Origin: Avoscillospira_A sp052117125
Lineage (GTDB): Bacteria > Bacillota > Clostridia > Oscillospirales > Oscillospiraceae
DNA: 64,000 nt
Assembly: GCF_052117125.1 (NCBI RefSeq)
Contig: NZ_JBQKJT010000008.1
Location: 1-64,000, forward strand
Direction of reading: 5' to 3'
Shown here: positions 23,695-32,506 of the stretch, in pieces
Position numbering within the stretch: position 1 is the stretch's first letter
How the letters are laid out: every line of letters begins with the position of its first letter
Position numbers and translations under genes: made by a program
The notes under the pieces: model-generated
The model's input: only the letters and a program-made list of their open reading frames with translations
The model's database searches: none
Told to the model about the DNA's origin: nothing

Positions 23695-26580
23695 TCAACG
23701 GACACCAGCCTGGACGTGCTGAGAATACGGCTCTAGGAAATCCCGCTCAAAATCCTCAATGGTCAGCGGTCGGCTGTAATAGTAACCCTGGCCATAATTA
23801 CAGCAAAGCTGCACCATCATCTGCTCATTTTCCCGGGTCTCTACGCCCTCCGCCACCGTGCTGATGTGCAGCTGTTTCGCCAGTTCCAAAATGCAGGCCA
23901 TGATCTTGCGTTGGCTGCCATCCGTGTCCTTGGCCGCCCCCATAAGGAACAGTCGATCCAGTTTTAATTCGTCAATTTTCAGCCGTCCCAGGGTATTCAG
24001 TGAGGAATAGCCACTGCCGAAATCATCCATGGAAATTCGGAACCCCGCTGCACGCAATTCTTCAATACAGGCATTGATGTGGTCCACATGGTCCAGAACC
24101 AAACTTTCCAGAATTTCCAGCGTAATATATTGCGGCGATATGCCATATTTCTCCGTAATGGCCAGGAGTTTGTTTACATATCCCTCGCTGGCAAACAACA
24201 GCCGGGTCTGATTGACAGAAATATTGGTTGGCGCCATTCCTTCATCCATCCAGCGCCGCAGCTGCCTACAGGCATGCTCCACCATATAGAGATCCAGCTG
24301 GACGCAAAACCCGTTTTCTTCAAACAGCGGGATAAACTGGTCGGGGAACAACATCCCCCGGTCCTTAGTCTGCCAGCGTACCAGGGCCTCGGCGCCGGTC
24401 AACAGGCCGGTGGTGAGGTCGATTTTCGGCTGCAAATACAGCTGGAATTCCTCCTGCTCCAGCGCCCGGTGCATATTACTCTCCGCATAGAGCCGGGTCT
24501 GCTCAGCCTTATGGAGCTTCTGATCATAGATGCAAACGTTCTCTTTCTGGCTTTTCTTGGCCTGGGCCAGAGCCGCCATCATGTAATTATGCTTAGCCGA
24601 CGCAGAGAAGGGCTCCGGCGTTGCCGCCGTCAGCACAACACCGCAATAGATGGAAACAGGATACTGCCCCAAAAGCGTGGTTGCCGTCCGCTGAATCCGA
24701 TTTTGCAGCATCTCAATGCGAGCCATCGCCTTTCCCGGCTCCGTTTCCCGCAGTGCAATATAAAACACATCGGCCGATTGGCGGCAGAAAAACTCGCCGG
24801 GCTGCTGGATGCTGTCCAGACAACGTTTGATCCCACATAGGAATTGGTCCGCCGTAGACATACCGTATGTCTCATTGATATATTTAAAGTTCCGAAGATT
24901 CAACGCCACCAGCACCATGGGAATCTTCTGACTGCAAGCCGTCCCCAACATGCTACGAAATTCTCCGCCATTGTAGGCACCGGTTAACGCATCATAGCGG
25001 GATAGCTGTTCCAGCTGCTGCTGCGTCAACGCCATCTCGTGTCGCGCCTTCTTGCCGTACCGATAGAGCAAGCACAGGCAAACTGCCAGTCCCAGCACGA
25101 CAGCGGCCCCGATCAGATAGAACTTATATACATAAAGCCATTCCGCAAAGGTATATTCCACCTTCTCCGACACGGCACGGTAGAACATACTCTGACTTTC
25201 CACATCCGTAAGGGCGCTGATATAGTGGTTAAACACGGACAGCAGTTCGCTGGGGACCCGGCTGGTGACACCCACACAATAGGAAACATTCTTGCTGCTG
25301 GACCAGTCCACCTTCAGATCATCATACAATACCTTCTTTTGGAGATAGTAGTTGACCGAGTAGGTGTCCAAACGCGCATACCCCATTTCCCCTTTTCGCA
25401 GGCTGTTGAGGACCTTCTGGGTGTTGGTATAAAACCGCTGGGTGTCGTAGTCCGCCGGATCGGTAGCCATAGGCGAAGAAACCAGCAGGCTGCTGCCGCT
25501 GAAATACGGCAGGGAGAACTGGATACCGTCCACGGCGATATAGCTGGAGGTGCTGGCCGCACAGGCAATCAAATCCACTTCTCCGGCCTCAATCAATTCG
25601 ATACCATGGGCACACGAATCCACAATGACCGGTTCATATTGCAATCCTGTGGCCTTTGCAAACTCCTCAAAGAACGTGGCGGCCATGCCGCCCACCTTCC
25701 CGTCCTTGACGTATTGCAGCGGCGCGTTGCCGTCGCAGAACGCCACCTTCAATGTACCCATTTGGGCAATGTGCCGCTTGTCGTCCTCCGACAGCATAAA
25801 GTGACCATAGGAATAAAAATACTCATCGTACAGCTCCGTTTGCAGGTGAGGATAAGCCCGATTCAGATTATACAGGGCTGTGTTAAGCGTTTGCAGCAAC
25901 TGGTGGTTTTCACGATACAAGGCAAAGTAGTACGGTGTAGGAGAAAACCGTGCTATACTGCGGAAATTATTCAACATGGCAATGTCCACCTGCAAGGTGG
26001 CATCCGCCTCACCCGATCGCACCGCCTCTATGGCATCCGCCATGGAATCATACGGAACGGCTTCATAAGTAAAATCGTTGAGCTGTGCGAACTGCTCCAA
26101 CTGCTCCATGCGCTGAGTCTGCTCCTCTGAAGTGGCAATTTTCATGCCGTTCCAGTTGGAAAAATCGTCCTCAACCCACGCTGAGTCTTCTCGGACGGTC
26201 AAAGCCGTGTAGGTGGTGCCGTAGCTGTAACTGGGATAGAGGAAAATCTCCTCCAATTCCGGGCTACGGTTCATCGTACCCATCATATCGATTTCGCCGT
26301 CCAACATCATTTCCATCAAGGTGACAATCTGGGTATTCAAATCCCCATCCACCGTGACGTATTCATAATCCCAGTTGGTGTACAGGCTCAGCTGTTCCAA
26401 ATAGTCTACCATATATCCGGCGTATTTGCCGTTGTCATCCAGATAGGAGATACCGTACTGCATAGGGAACCCCACACGAACCACGGTCTTCTGCCCCATC
26501 CCGGCCCGCACCGCCACGGTGCAGGATACGCAGATACACACAGTCAGGGCAAGCCCCAGAATTTGTTTGATTCGCCTCAC
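23695..26580 (-). CDS. Sensor with two solute-binding domains, degenerate GGDEF and EAL
   Basis: A 961-residue membrane sensor starting at GTG behind AAGGGG. A signal segment is followed by two tandem SBP_bac_3 (amino-acid-binding-like) domains outside the cell, one membrane helix near residue 500, then GGDEF and EAL domains. The GGDEF motif is degraded to SADVF (in FFCRQSADVFYIAL), so it is probably not a cyclase. The EAL domain keeps GAEALVRW, ISVNQ, LEILES, MDDFGSGYSS, LKLDRLFL and AEGVET, so it should hydrolyse cyclic di-GMP in response to an external ligand. A lone gene with its own promoter. Confidence 0.9.
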   Translation of the reverse strand: MRRIKQILGLALTVCICVSCTVAVRAGMGQKTVVRVGFPMQYGISYLDDNGKYAGYMVDYLEQLSLYTNWDYEYVTVDGDLNTQIVTLMEMMLDGEIDMMGTMNRSPELEEIFLYPSYSYGTTYTALTVREDSAWVEDDFSNWNGMKIATSEEQTQRMEQLEQFAQLNDFTYEAVPYDSMADAIEAVRSGEADATLQVDIAMLNNFRSIARFSPTPYYFALYRENHQLLQTLNTALYNLNRAYPHLQTELYDEYFYSYGHFMLSEDDKRHIAQMGTLKVAFCDGNAPLQYVKDGKVGGMAATFFEEFAKATGLQYEPVIVDSCAHGIELIEAGEVDLIACAASTSSYIAVDGIQFSLPYFSGSSLLVSSPMATDPADYDTQRFYTNTQKVLNSLRKGEMGYARLDTYSVNYYLQKKVLYDDLKVDWSSSKNVSYCVGVTSRVPSELLSVFNHYISALTDVESQSMFYRAVSEKVEYTFAEWLYVYKFYLIGAAVVLGLAVCLCLLYRYGKKARHEMALTQQQLEQLSRYDALTGAYNGGEFRSMLGTACSQKIPMVLVALNLRNFKYINETYGMSTADQFLCGIKRCLDSIQQPGEFFCRQSADVFYIALRETEPGKAMARIEMLQNRIQRTATTLLGQYPVSIYCGVVLTAATPEPFSASAKHNYMMAALAQAKKSQKENVCIYDQKLHKAEQTRLYAESNMHRALEQEEFQLYLQPKIDLTTGLLTGAEALVRWQTKDRGMLFPDQFIPLFEENGFCVQLDLYMVEHACRQLRRWMDEGMAPTNISVNQTRLLFASEGYVNKLLAITEKYGISPQYITLEILESLVLDHVDHINACIEELRAAGFRISMDDFGSGYSSLNTLGRLKIDELKLDRLFLMGAAKDTDGSQRKIMACILELAKQLHISTVAEGVETRENEQMMVQLCCNYGQGYYYSRPLTIEDFERDFLEPYSQHVQAGVR

Positions 26581-26666
26581 GGTATCACCCCTTCTCTATT
26601 CCCGTATGGAGTAGATTGCTTCCCCTGCAGGAGATGCAAAGGTATCATACATTCTGTTTCTTTCAA

Positions 26667-26695
26667 ATTATACCAGATTATAGACAAAAACGCAA
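26667..26695 (-). promoter_or_regulatory. Promoter for the EAL sensor gene
   Basis: An extended -10, TGGTATAAT (TATAAT at 26667-26672), with a weak -35 TTGCGT 17 bases away. The rest of the 26581-26845 gap is AT-rich and holds no gene I can support. Confidence 0.5.
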
Positions 26696-26844
26696 ATCCG
26701 ATCTAAAAAAACAGAAAACTTTATACTGTTTTGCGCAGAAATTCTCTAATCACACCGTCCCGGCAGAAAAAATTTTCATTTCACTTCACCTTAGACGTCA
26801 ATATTTTTCTGCAAAAATAAGGAAAAAAACCGAATATTTTAGTA

Positions 26845-28170
26845 GTGTCAACAGTTTTTCGCACTTTGGTTTGCAGTTCTGGCATGAATGAAGTCAGCCA
26901 GCAATGGAGGCATCCTCAGCAGCAGTCTCCAGATGCTTCATATTCATGTATTTTTTGTTGCCCCACTGGGTGCCGGCCACATGGCGCAGCCGGGCACATA
27001 CCAGCATCAGAGCAGAGTTACCGTCGGGGAAACTACCTACTACACGGGTGCGGCGGCGGATTTCCCGATTCAACCGTTCAATGACATTGTTGGTTCGGAT
27101 GTGAATCCAGTGTTCGCTGGGGGAAATCGCAATAGGTAACCGTCTCATTAATGCCCTCCTCCACCTTCTTAGCCGCCTCTTTCAGCTTCATAGCACGCAG
27201 TTCTTCTACCACAGCTTTGGCCTTCTCTCGGGCTGCTTTCTTGCTCTCCTGGGCGTGGATTGCCTTGAGCAGCTTGGCTACCAGCTTCACCTTGGAGCGA
27301 GGCGTAACGGAGAACACATTGCTGTAAAAGTGGACGGTACACCGCTGGTATTTGGCTTCGGGGAATACTTCGCCCACAGCCTCCAGCATACCGAGACATT
27401 TGTCGCCAACAATAAGTTGCACACCGTCCAGACCTCGGCCACGGAGCCATTGAAAGAAACTGCCCCAGCTGTCCTTGTCCTCTTTCATGCCCTCAGCAGC
27501 ACCTAATACCTCACGGTATCCATCCTCATTGACCGCAATCGCCACCAAAATTGCTACATTTTCAAACTCTCCACCCCAGTTGCGGCGCAGATAGATCCCA
27601 TCCACATAGACATACGGATAACGTCCACCCTGCAAGGGGCGGTTGCGCCAATCCTCAATGTGGACATACGCCTTCTTGTTCAATTCACTGATGGTGGAGG
27701 GAGAGACTTTGCTGCCCCACAGGGCCTCGGTAATGTCTTCTACACGGCGGACAGATACGCCTGCCAGGTACATCTCGTTCAGGGCTTCTTCTACGCTGCT
27801 TTCGCGGCGACGGCACCGTTCAATGATGGCAGTCTCAAAAGAGATACCCTTGAGCTTGGGCACCTTGAGAGTCACATCTCCGGAAGTGGTGGTGAGGTTG
27901 CGGCTATAGTGGCCGCTGCGATAGCCCTGGCGCTGCTCATTGCGCTCATACCGGGCTGCCTGAGTCAATTTCTGCGCCTCGGCCTCCCGCAGCTCGTTAA
28001 GGGTTTCCTCTACGCTACCTCGCACCAGCTCTCTGATTTGACCCTTGATTACTTCCTCGTTTAGCTGTACAATCTTTTCAGACATGGTTTACTATCTCCT
28101 TTCGAATGGTGTATCGCGACTTCATTCTACCAGAGATCTGCAAACCATGTCTATTTTTATCTACTTTTTA
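26845..28170 (-). mobile_element. IS256-family insertion sequence, decayed
   Basis: The transposase is flanked by imperfect inverted ends. GGTTTGCAGTTCTGGCATGA then ATGAAGTC on the left (about 26869-26895) matches GGTTTGCAGATCTCTGGTAG then AATGAAGTC read inward on the other strand at the right (about 28122-28151). The outer boundaries are approximate because the last bases match poorly and no clear target duplication was found. The transposase is frameshifted, so the copy is probably dead unless helped in trans. Confidence 0.7.
26894..28085 (-). pseudogene. IS256-type (mutator) transposase, frameshifted
   Basis: The first 320 or so residues read in one frame from the ATG at 28085: the N-terminal domain, YVDGIYLRRNWGG with the first catalytic Asp, and LIVGDKCLGML with the second. 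The frame is lost at a run of five C on the minus strand (27119-27123), where one C fewer would restore YCDFP-SEHWIHIRTNN. The remaining 80 residues, including RLNREIRRRTRVVG with the catalytic Glu, continue in the next frame to TGA at 26894. An AAAGGAGA site precedes the start. One-base insertion or base-calling error are both possible. Confidence 0.88.
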
Positions 28171-28182
28171 ATTTGCAATACT

Positions 28183-28210
28183 TATTGTACCTTATCTATT
28201 GTACCTTATC
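28183..28210 (+). repeat. Tandem 14-bp repeat near the IS256 end
   Basis: Two exact copies of TATTGTACCTTATC stand side by side. A partial inverted copy, GTACAATAAG, lies at 28238-28247. They sit just outside the right end of the IS256-type element. Confidence 0.7.
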
Positions 28211-28247
28211 AATATTTTGTCACAAATAGCGATCAAGTACAATAAGG

Positions 28248-28400
28248 GGCCTGTTGGCAAAGGTAAAATATGAGCTGAGAAATCATATTCTCAGCCCATA
28301 TTTTACCTATATCAACAGACCCAACTGTTGACGCTACCGGCAGCCAGACAAGTCTGCTGCCACCACAAATAAATTTTGCTCCATTTGTATTCCAAATGGA
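28248..28400. repeat. Cluster of three hairpins between two insertion sequences
   Basis: The first is a long imperfect palindrome (28251-28318): arms CTGTTG/CAACAG, then AGGTAAAATATG/CATATTTTACCT and GCTGAGA/TCTCAGC around an 8-base loop. Next come GGCAGCCAGAC/GTCTGCTGCC (about 28339-28361) and CCATTTG/CAAATGG (28381-28399). No gene is present. The first palindrome resembles a small non-autonomous element or a strong terminator. Confidence 0.55.
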
Positions 28401-28420
28401 GTTTACACAGCATTGGGAAC

Positions 28421-29910
28421 TGTTGGGGGGTGTGGAGGAAAAGTTGGACTCCAGAAGGAGGCAACTTTATGTACACAAAAGAGCAAGAAAAGCGCGCTTT
28501 AAAGGAGTATGCGCGCTTGGGATCAATCACTGCGGTAATCCGGCAGTTGGGATACCCAAGCGAATCGGCACTTTATCGTCGGTACGAGCGCAGGAAAGCC
28601 GGACTGGAAAACAGGCATGGCCGCACAACAGATGTTTCTGAAAATGCAGAGCATCGGTGCAACACACCAGAGCATCCAAGGCATCCTTCTGCAGAATTCA
28701 AATATGAAATACTACGTCGTTGCTTTGAACTGGGTGAAGATGTAGAATATGTATCAAGAGAAATTGGCTATAGCCGCATGAGCATTTATGTCTGGCGGAG
28801 GAACTACCTAAAGTATGGGATGGTCGGTCTGATAGCAAAGAGGAAAAACATACCAAGAGAACCATTACCCCAGAATCATATGTTGCCGCAATCTGAGGAA
28901 ATGGAGGCGCTTCGAGCACAGGTTCAAAATCTGTTGTTTGAAGTAGATGTTCTGAAATAGACCATTGCAGTCTTAAAAAAAGACCAAGGCGTCGATCTGA
29001 CAGCACTCAGAAACCGTGAAAAGGCAGTGATAATCGACGCCTTAAAGGAGAAATATGCACTGTCGACTCTGCTGACCCACTTCCAGATGGCCAAAAGCAG
29101 CTATTATTATCAGAAAGCTGCAATGAACAGGCCGGACAAATATCTGTCCTGTCGGGAAAAAATTACAGCCCTTTTCCATGAAAACAGAGCGGTCTATGGC
29201 TATCGAAGGATTCATCTGGCGCTAAAACGCGAGGGAATTGCACGCTCGGAAAAAATTGTCCAGCGGATCATGAAAGAGGAAAATCTGGTTGTTATTATCC
29301 CCAGAAAAAGGAAATACAGCTCTTACATGTGGGAAATCACACCAGAAGTGGAAAACGTCATTTCGCGTAATTTCCATGCGGATCGACCATATGAAAAACT
29401 GCTGACGGATATCACAGAATTTGGCCTTTCAACGGGGAAATTATATCTTTCTGCCATGATTGACTGCTTCGATGGAATGGTGGTAGGATGGACAACTAGT
29501 TCTCACCCAAACGCGGATTTGGTCAATACTATGCTGGACAAGGTAATTGCAGATCTGCCCAAGGATTGCTGTCCGATCATTCATTCAGACAGGGGTTGCC
29601 ATTACCGCTGGCCTGGATGGATTGATCGAATGAACCAGGCTGGTTTTACGCGTTCGATGTCGAAGAAAGGCTGTTCCCCAGATAACGCAGCTCGTGAGGG
29701 TTTCTTTGGCCGGCTGAAAAACGAACTATTTTATGGCCAATCTTGGGTAAGTGTTTCCCTTGAAACTTTCCAGTTGGAGCTGGATTGCTATATCAATTGG
29801 TACAATCAAAAACGCATTAGATTGTCACTGGGTGGGCTCAGTCCGATGGAGTATAGACGTCATCTTGGCTTTTCGGCATAGCGGTCCAAGATTTGTCCGC
29901 ACCCCCGTCT
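28421..29910 (+). mobile_element. IS3-family insertion sequence inserted in an IS66 relic
   Basis: The terminal inverted repeats are GGGGGTGTGGA then TTGGAC at the left (28425-28448) and the same motif as GTCCAAGATTTGTCCGCACCCCC at the right (about 29884-29906). The element carries one long transposase frame broken by a TAG. Remnants of an IS66 element stop abruptly at its right end, so this copy inserted into IS66 DNA. Exact boundaries are good to a few bases. Confidence 0.8.
28469..29881 (+). pseudogene. IS3-type transposase split by an in-frame amber codon
   Basis: The first part (28469-28960, AGAAGGAGG upstream) encodes a helix-turn-helix and leucine-zipper OrfA of 163 residues ending VDVLK. 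TAG (28958-28960) follows, and the same frame runs on as TIAVLKKDQGVDLTALRNRE into the catalytic half. The second half can start at GTG 29027 (284 residues) and has the DDE set: LLTDITEF, IHSDRGCHYRWP and AAREGFFGRLKNE. In related gut elements the two parts form one fused protein with Glu at the TAG position, so a GAG/GAA-to-TAG change is likely. There is no slippery site here, so programmed frameshifting is not the explanation. Confidence 0.85.
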
Positions 29911-30034
29911 CTATAAAGCACACACAGCCCAGAATTCTTATTGAACCAGTGCAACCAGACCATCGATTCCCCAGCACAGATCTGTATAGCCACAGGCGTA
30001 TACACTTGTCAGCTCCGGTAAAGTCACTCAGCAT
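29911..30034 (-). pseudogene. IS66 accessory gene tnpB remnant
   Basis: MLSDFTGADK begins at 30034. A frameshift follows, then CGYTDLCWGIDGLVALVQ, the hallmark of IS66 TnpB, reads on from about 29994 and hits an in-frame stop. The gene is cut off at the IS3 boundary near 29910. Confidence 0.7.
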
Positions 30035-30038
30035 GATT

Positions 30039-30320
30039 TCAGAATCCGGAGAACCTTTCCACGATAAAAGCATCCGCACTGCTGTAAACATCTGCTTCCA
30101 TATCATCGATTCGAATCGTGACAGCCACACGACCGGTGCATACCGCCTGTACCGACATCACCTCTGCAAACTGTACTTCTTACTGTGTCCTGGCCATAGC
30201 ATACACTTTTCTCTGCCATTTGTAGTAGGGCGAAATGTTGACGCTATGCTCCTGACACCATTGCCGGATACTCATGCCGCTGTCTCGACACTCGGATACG
30301 ATCTGTATCCACTGTGCCAC
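30039..30320 (-). pseudogene. IS66 accessory gene tnpA remnant
   Basis: Reading from 30320 gives AQWIQIVSECRDSGMSIRQW and CQEHSVNISPYYKWQRKV, the helix-turn-helix of IS66 TnpA, to a TAA at 30180. The C-terminal part, GRVAVTIRIDDMEADVYSSA followed by DAFIVERF, continues in another frame to about 30039. Both halves are recognisable but separated by a frameshift, and no clean start remains. Confidence 0.7.
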
Positions 30321-30479
30321 TTTATACTACCCGGTGTATGCTGGTAGCACACTGTTTATGAAAAATGTTTCCTCTTCGCTGGCAGTATACGACACTACTA
30401 TACACTTTCCGACACTACACGGAGGTATTGTTTCATATTGCACACACTGGAACAAGTTGTGGTTAAATTTGACGCTTAC

Positions 30480-30574
30480 CTGGGTTTGACGGTTACATAG
30501 AATGCACCAATGACACAAGCATTTTGATCAAGTACTGCAAACCATGCCTGTTGATCAGTCATTTCAGTTAAATC
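30480..30574. other. Short gap between the IS66 end and the capsule operon
   Basis: Ninety-five bases without a gene. It contains TGCAAACCATG (30536-30546), which is also present at the right end of the IS256-type element, but too short to call a repeat. No convincing terminator for asnB was seen, so capsule transcripts may run into the IS relics. Confidence 0.35.
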
Positions 30575-32503
30575 TTAACTAATTTTGAATTGCCGCGCAA
30601 ACTGTTCTACAGTCAAAAAATCGAATAGTGCCTGACCCAATTGATTGTTACGCGCAATAGTTTCCAAACTTTTACAGTTAAAATACTGTGCTGTTTTTGC
30701 ATTGGAAATATTATCGAGCAAGTACTCCCGAGAAAATTGCTGGGCCCAGTCAGATACCGGTGCGCCAAATCCCATTTTATTGGTACGCCATACAACTTCT
30801 TTGGGTAAACGTTCGGCAAAAACTTTTCGCATCAGATATTTCGTGTATCCTTTTTGAATCTTGTACTTTGGCGGAATGCGACATGCAAGCTCCACAAAGC
30901 GGTAATCCATGAAGGGAATTCGACTCTCCAGTGAGGCGGACATATAGAGTCTGTCGTCAAACCGTACAATATGCTGTAACTGCGTAGCTGTCAGTTCGTT
31001 GTACTGAAGCTTTTCCAAAGAGTGCGGATACAGCAGCTCCTGCAGTTCTTCCCTGTCCCGTTGTTGTAGCAGGTCCTCACGGACAAACTGAGTCGCTCGA
31101 CGCCACTGCCTCTGATTACGGACAACTGCTATATTGAAGTACGCCGCGTACCCAATCAAGTCTTTAAAGGTTAGTTTAGAATGCTTGTTGGCCAATCCAA
31201 ACTCTGAACAAATCCTGCCCAGCTGTCCCGAGCGAAGTAAGGCCGAAAAGAAGAAGGCATAGTACCGCTCATATCCCAGCATGAGCTCATCGCCGCATTG
31301 TCCATTGAGAATGACCTTAATTCCACGTCCTGATATCACGTCCAGAAGGTACTTTACTCCAATCAGAGACAACCCTGCCAAGCCTTCCACATGCCAAATT
31401 ATCTCTTCATACCGTTTTTCCAGCTGGTCTGGAGTAGGAATGATTTGATTTCCCATACAGCCGCAGGACTGGTTGACAAGTTTGGCATAGTACCACTCAT
31501 CACACGTTTTGTCGCCGGGATAGCTGGTTGTAAAGGTTTGAAGCTCCTTGGGGTCCGCCATTTGACTGCACATCTCAGCAACCATGCAGGACGAATCCAG
31601 TCCGCCGGACAACAGAGCGCCTAGCGGAGCATCGCTGCGCATTCTCCATCGGCAGGAGCGCGAAAACTCCTCCGCGACTTTTTCATCCCATTGCTCTTCT
31701 GGCACTGTATTATCATAATGAACCTGTAGGGTCCAATATGGCGACACCGTCATCGATGTGATTTGCGTGCAGTATGCATTCAACTGCACAACCAGCTTGT
31801 GCCCGGGCCGCAGCACCCGCATATTTTCAATGAGGGTACGGTCATTATAATCACTGATGCGATACATCAAATTGGCAGCCAGGTACGGCTGGTCAAAGCG
31901 CCGCGTAATTGTATCGTCCTGGCACAGCTGTTTTAATTCTGAGCCGAACAAAACGCGGTTTCCGTCCCGATAATAATGGAAGGGCTTGGCCCCCAATCGG
32001 TCCCGGGCGCAGAACAGTTTATTTTCCCTGCCATCCCAGAGGGCAAATCCCCACATGCCATTGAAGTGCGACAGGCAGTCTTCACCCCATGCACAATACG
32101 CATACAAGAGCACTTCCGTGTCACTGTGGGTACGGAATCCATAACCCAATGACTCCAATTCCGCACGCAGTTCAACATAATTGTAAAGCTCACCATTGTA
32201 CGTCAATGTAATATCCCGATCGGGCAAATACATTGGCTGATGGCCGCCCACACTCAGATCCAATATGCTCAGGCGGCGATGTCCCAAACCCAGAAATGCC
32301 GCTGTTCCATGAGCATCATCCAGTAAAGGCAGCCCCACTTCACCCATGGTATCCTTACCGCCGTACAACCTGGTTTTACCTGATCCTATCAGTGCGTAGC
32401 CCTCATCATCCGGACCACGATACCGTATGACATCCGTCATCCGTCGTAAAACCGAAACATTGACACCACGTTCAGTATTCAAATAGCCGCTAATACCACA
32501 CAT
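30575..32503 (-). CDS. asnB: Asparagine-synthase-like amidotransferase of the capsule operon
   Basis: A 642-residue glutamine-dependent AsnB-type enzyme. Cys2 (MCGISGYL) starts the glutaminase domain (RYRGPDDEG, YNGELYNYVELR). The synthetase domain has the SGGLDSS ATP loop. Classic AsnB makes asparagine, but relatives in O-antigen loci (for example WbpS of Pseudomonas) amidate the carboxyl of uronic acid sugars. As the last gene of an operon that appears to make a diacetamido uronic acid, the sugar amidation role is plausible but unproven. It follows the flippase gene after three bases. Confidence 0.88.
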   Translation of the reverse strand: MCGISGYLNTERGVNVSVLRRMTDVIRYRGPDDEGYALIGSGKTRLYGGKDTMGEVGLPLLDDAHGTAAFLGLGHRRLSILDLSVGGHQPMYLPDRDITLTYNGELYNYVELRAELESLGYGFRTHSDTEVLLYAYCAWGEDCLSHFNGMWGFALWDGRENKLFCARDRLGAKPFHYYRDGNRVLFGSELKQLCQDDTITRRFDQPYLAANLMYRISDYNDRTLIENMRVLRPGHKLVVQLNAYCTQITSMTVSPYWTLQVHYDNTVPEEQWDEKVAEEFSRSCRWRMRSDAPLGALLSGGLDSSCMVAEMCSQMADPKELQTFTTSYPGDKTCDEWYYAKLVNQSCGCMGNQIIPTPDQLEKRYEEIIWHVEGLAGLSLIGVKYLLDVISGRGIKVILNGQCGDELMLGYERYYAFFFSALLRSGQLGRICSEFGLANKHSKLTFKDLIGYAAYFNIAVVRNQRQWRRATQFVREDLLQQRDREELQELLYPHSLEKLQYNELTATQLQHIVRFDDRLYMSASLESRIPFMDYRFVELACRIPPKYKIQKGYTKYLMRKVFAERLPKEVVWRTNKMGFGAPVSDWAQQFSREYLLDNISNAKTAQYFNCKSLETIARNNQLGQALFDFLTVEQFARQFKIS

Positions 32504-32506
32504 GTG

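Larger units (their letters stand above)
29911..30479 (-). mobile_element. IS66-family relic
   Basis: The outer end on the minus strand begins GTAAGCGTCAAATTTAACC (30479 downward), the typical IS66 terminus. Inside are broken remains of the first accessory gene (30039-30320) and the start of the second (29911-30034), cut by the IS3 insertion. The transposase gene itself is missing on the far side of the IS3 element. Confidence 0.75.

Noticed and set aside
26616..26891. A 91-codon plus-strand frame upstream of the IS256 element
   Set aside because: AT-rich, no ribosome site, no family pattern; it overlaps the promoter of the EAL sensor gene and the IS end.
28183..28247. CRISPR-like repeats
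   Set aside because: Only two adjacent 14-mers and one partial inverted copy, without spacers of regular length.
14766..28960. TAG used as a sense codon (for example pyrrolysine)
   Set aside because: TAG ends intact genes in this window (BCCT transporter, folA) at the expected lengths, and no supporting tRNA or pyl genes are seen.
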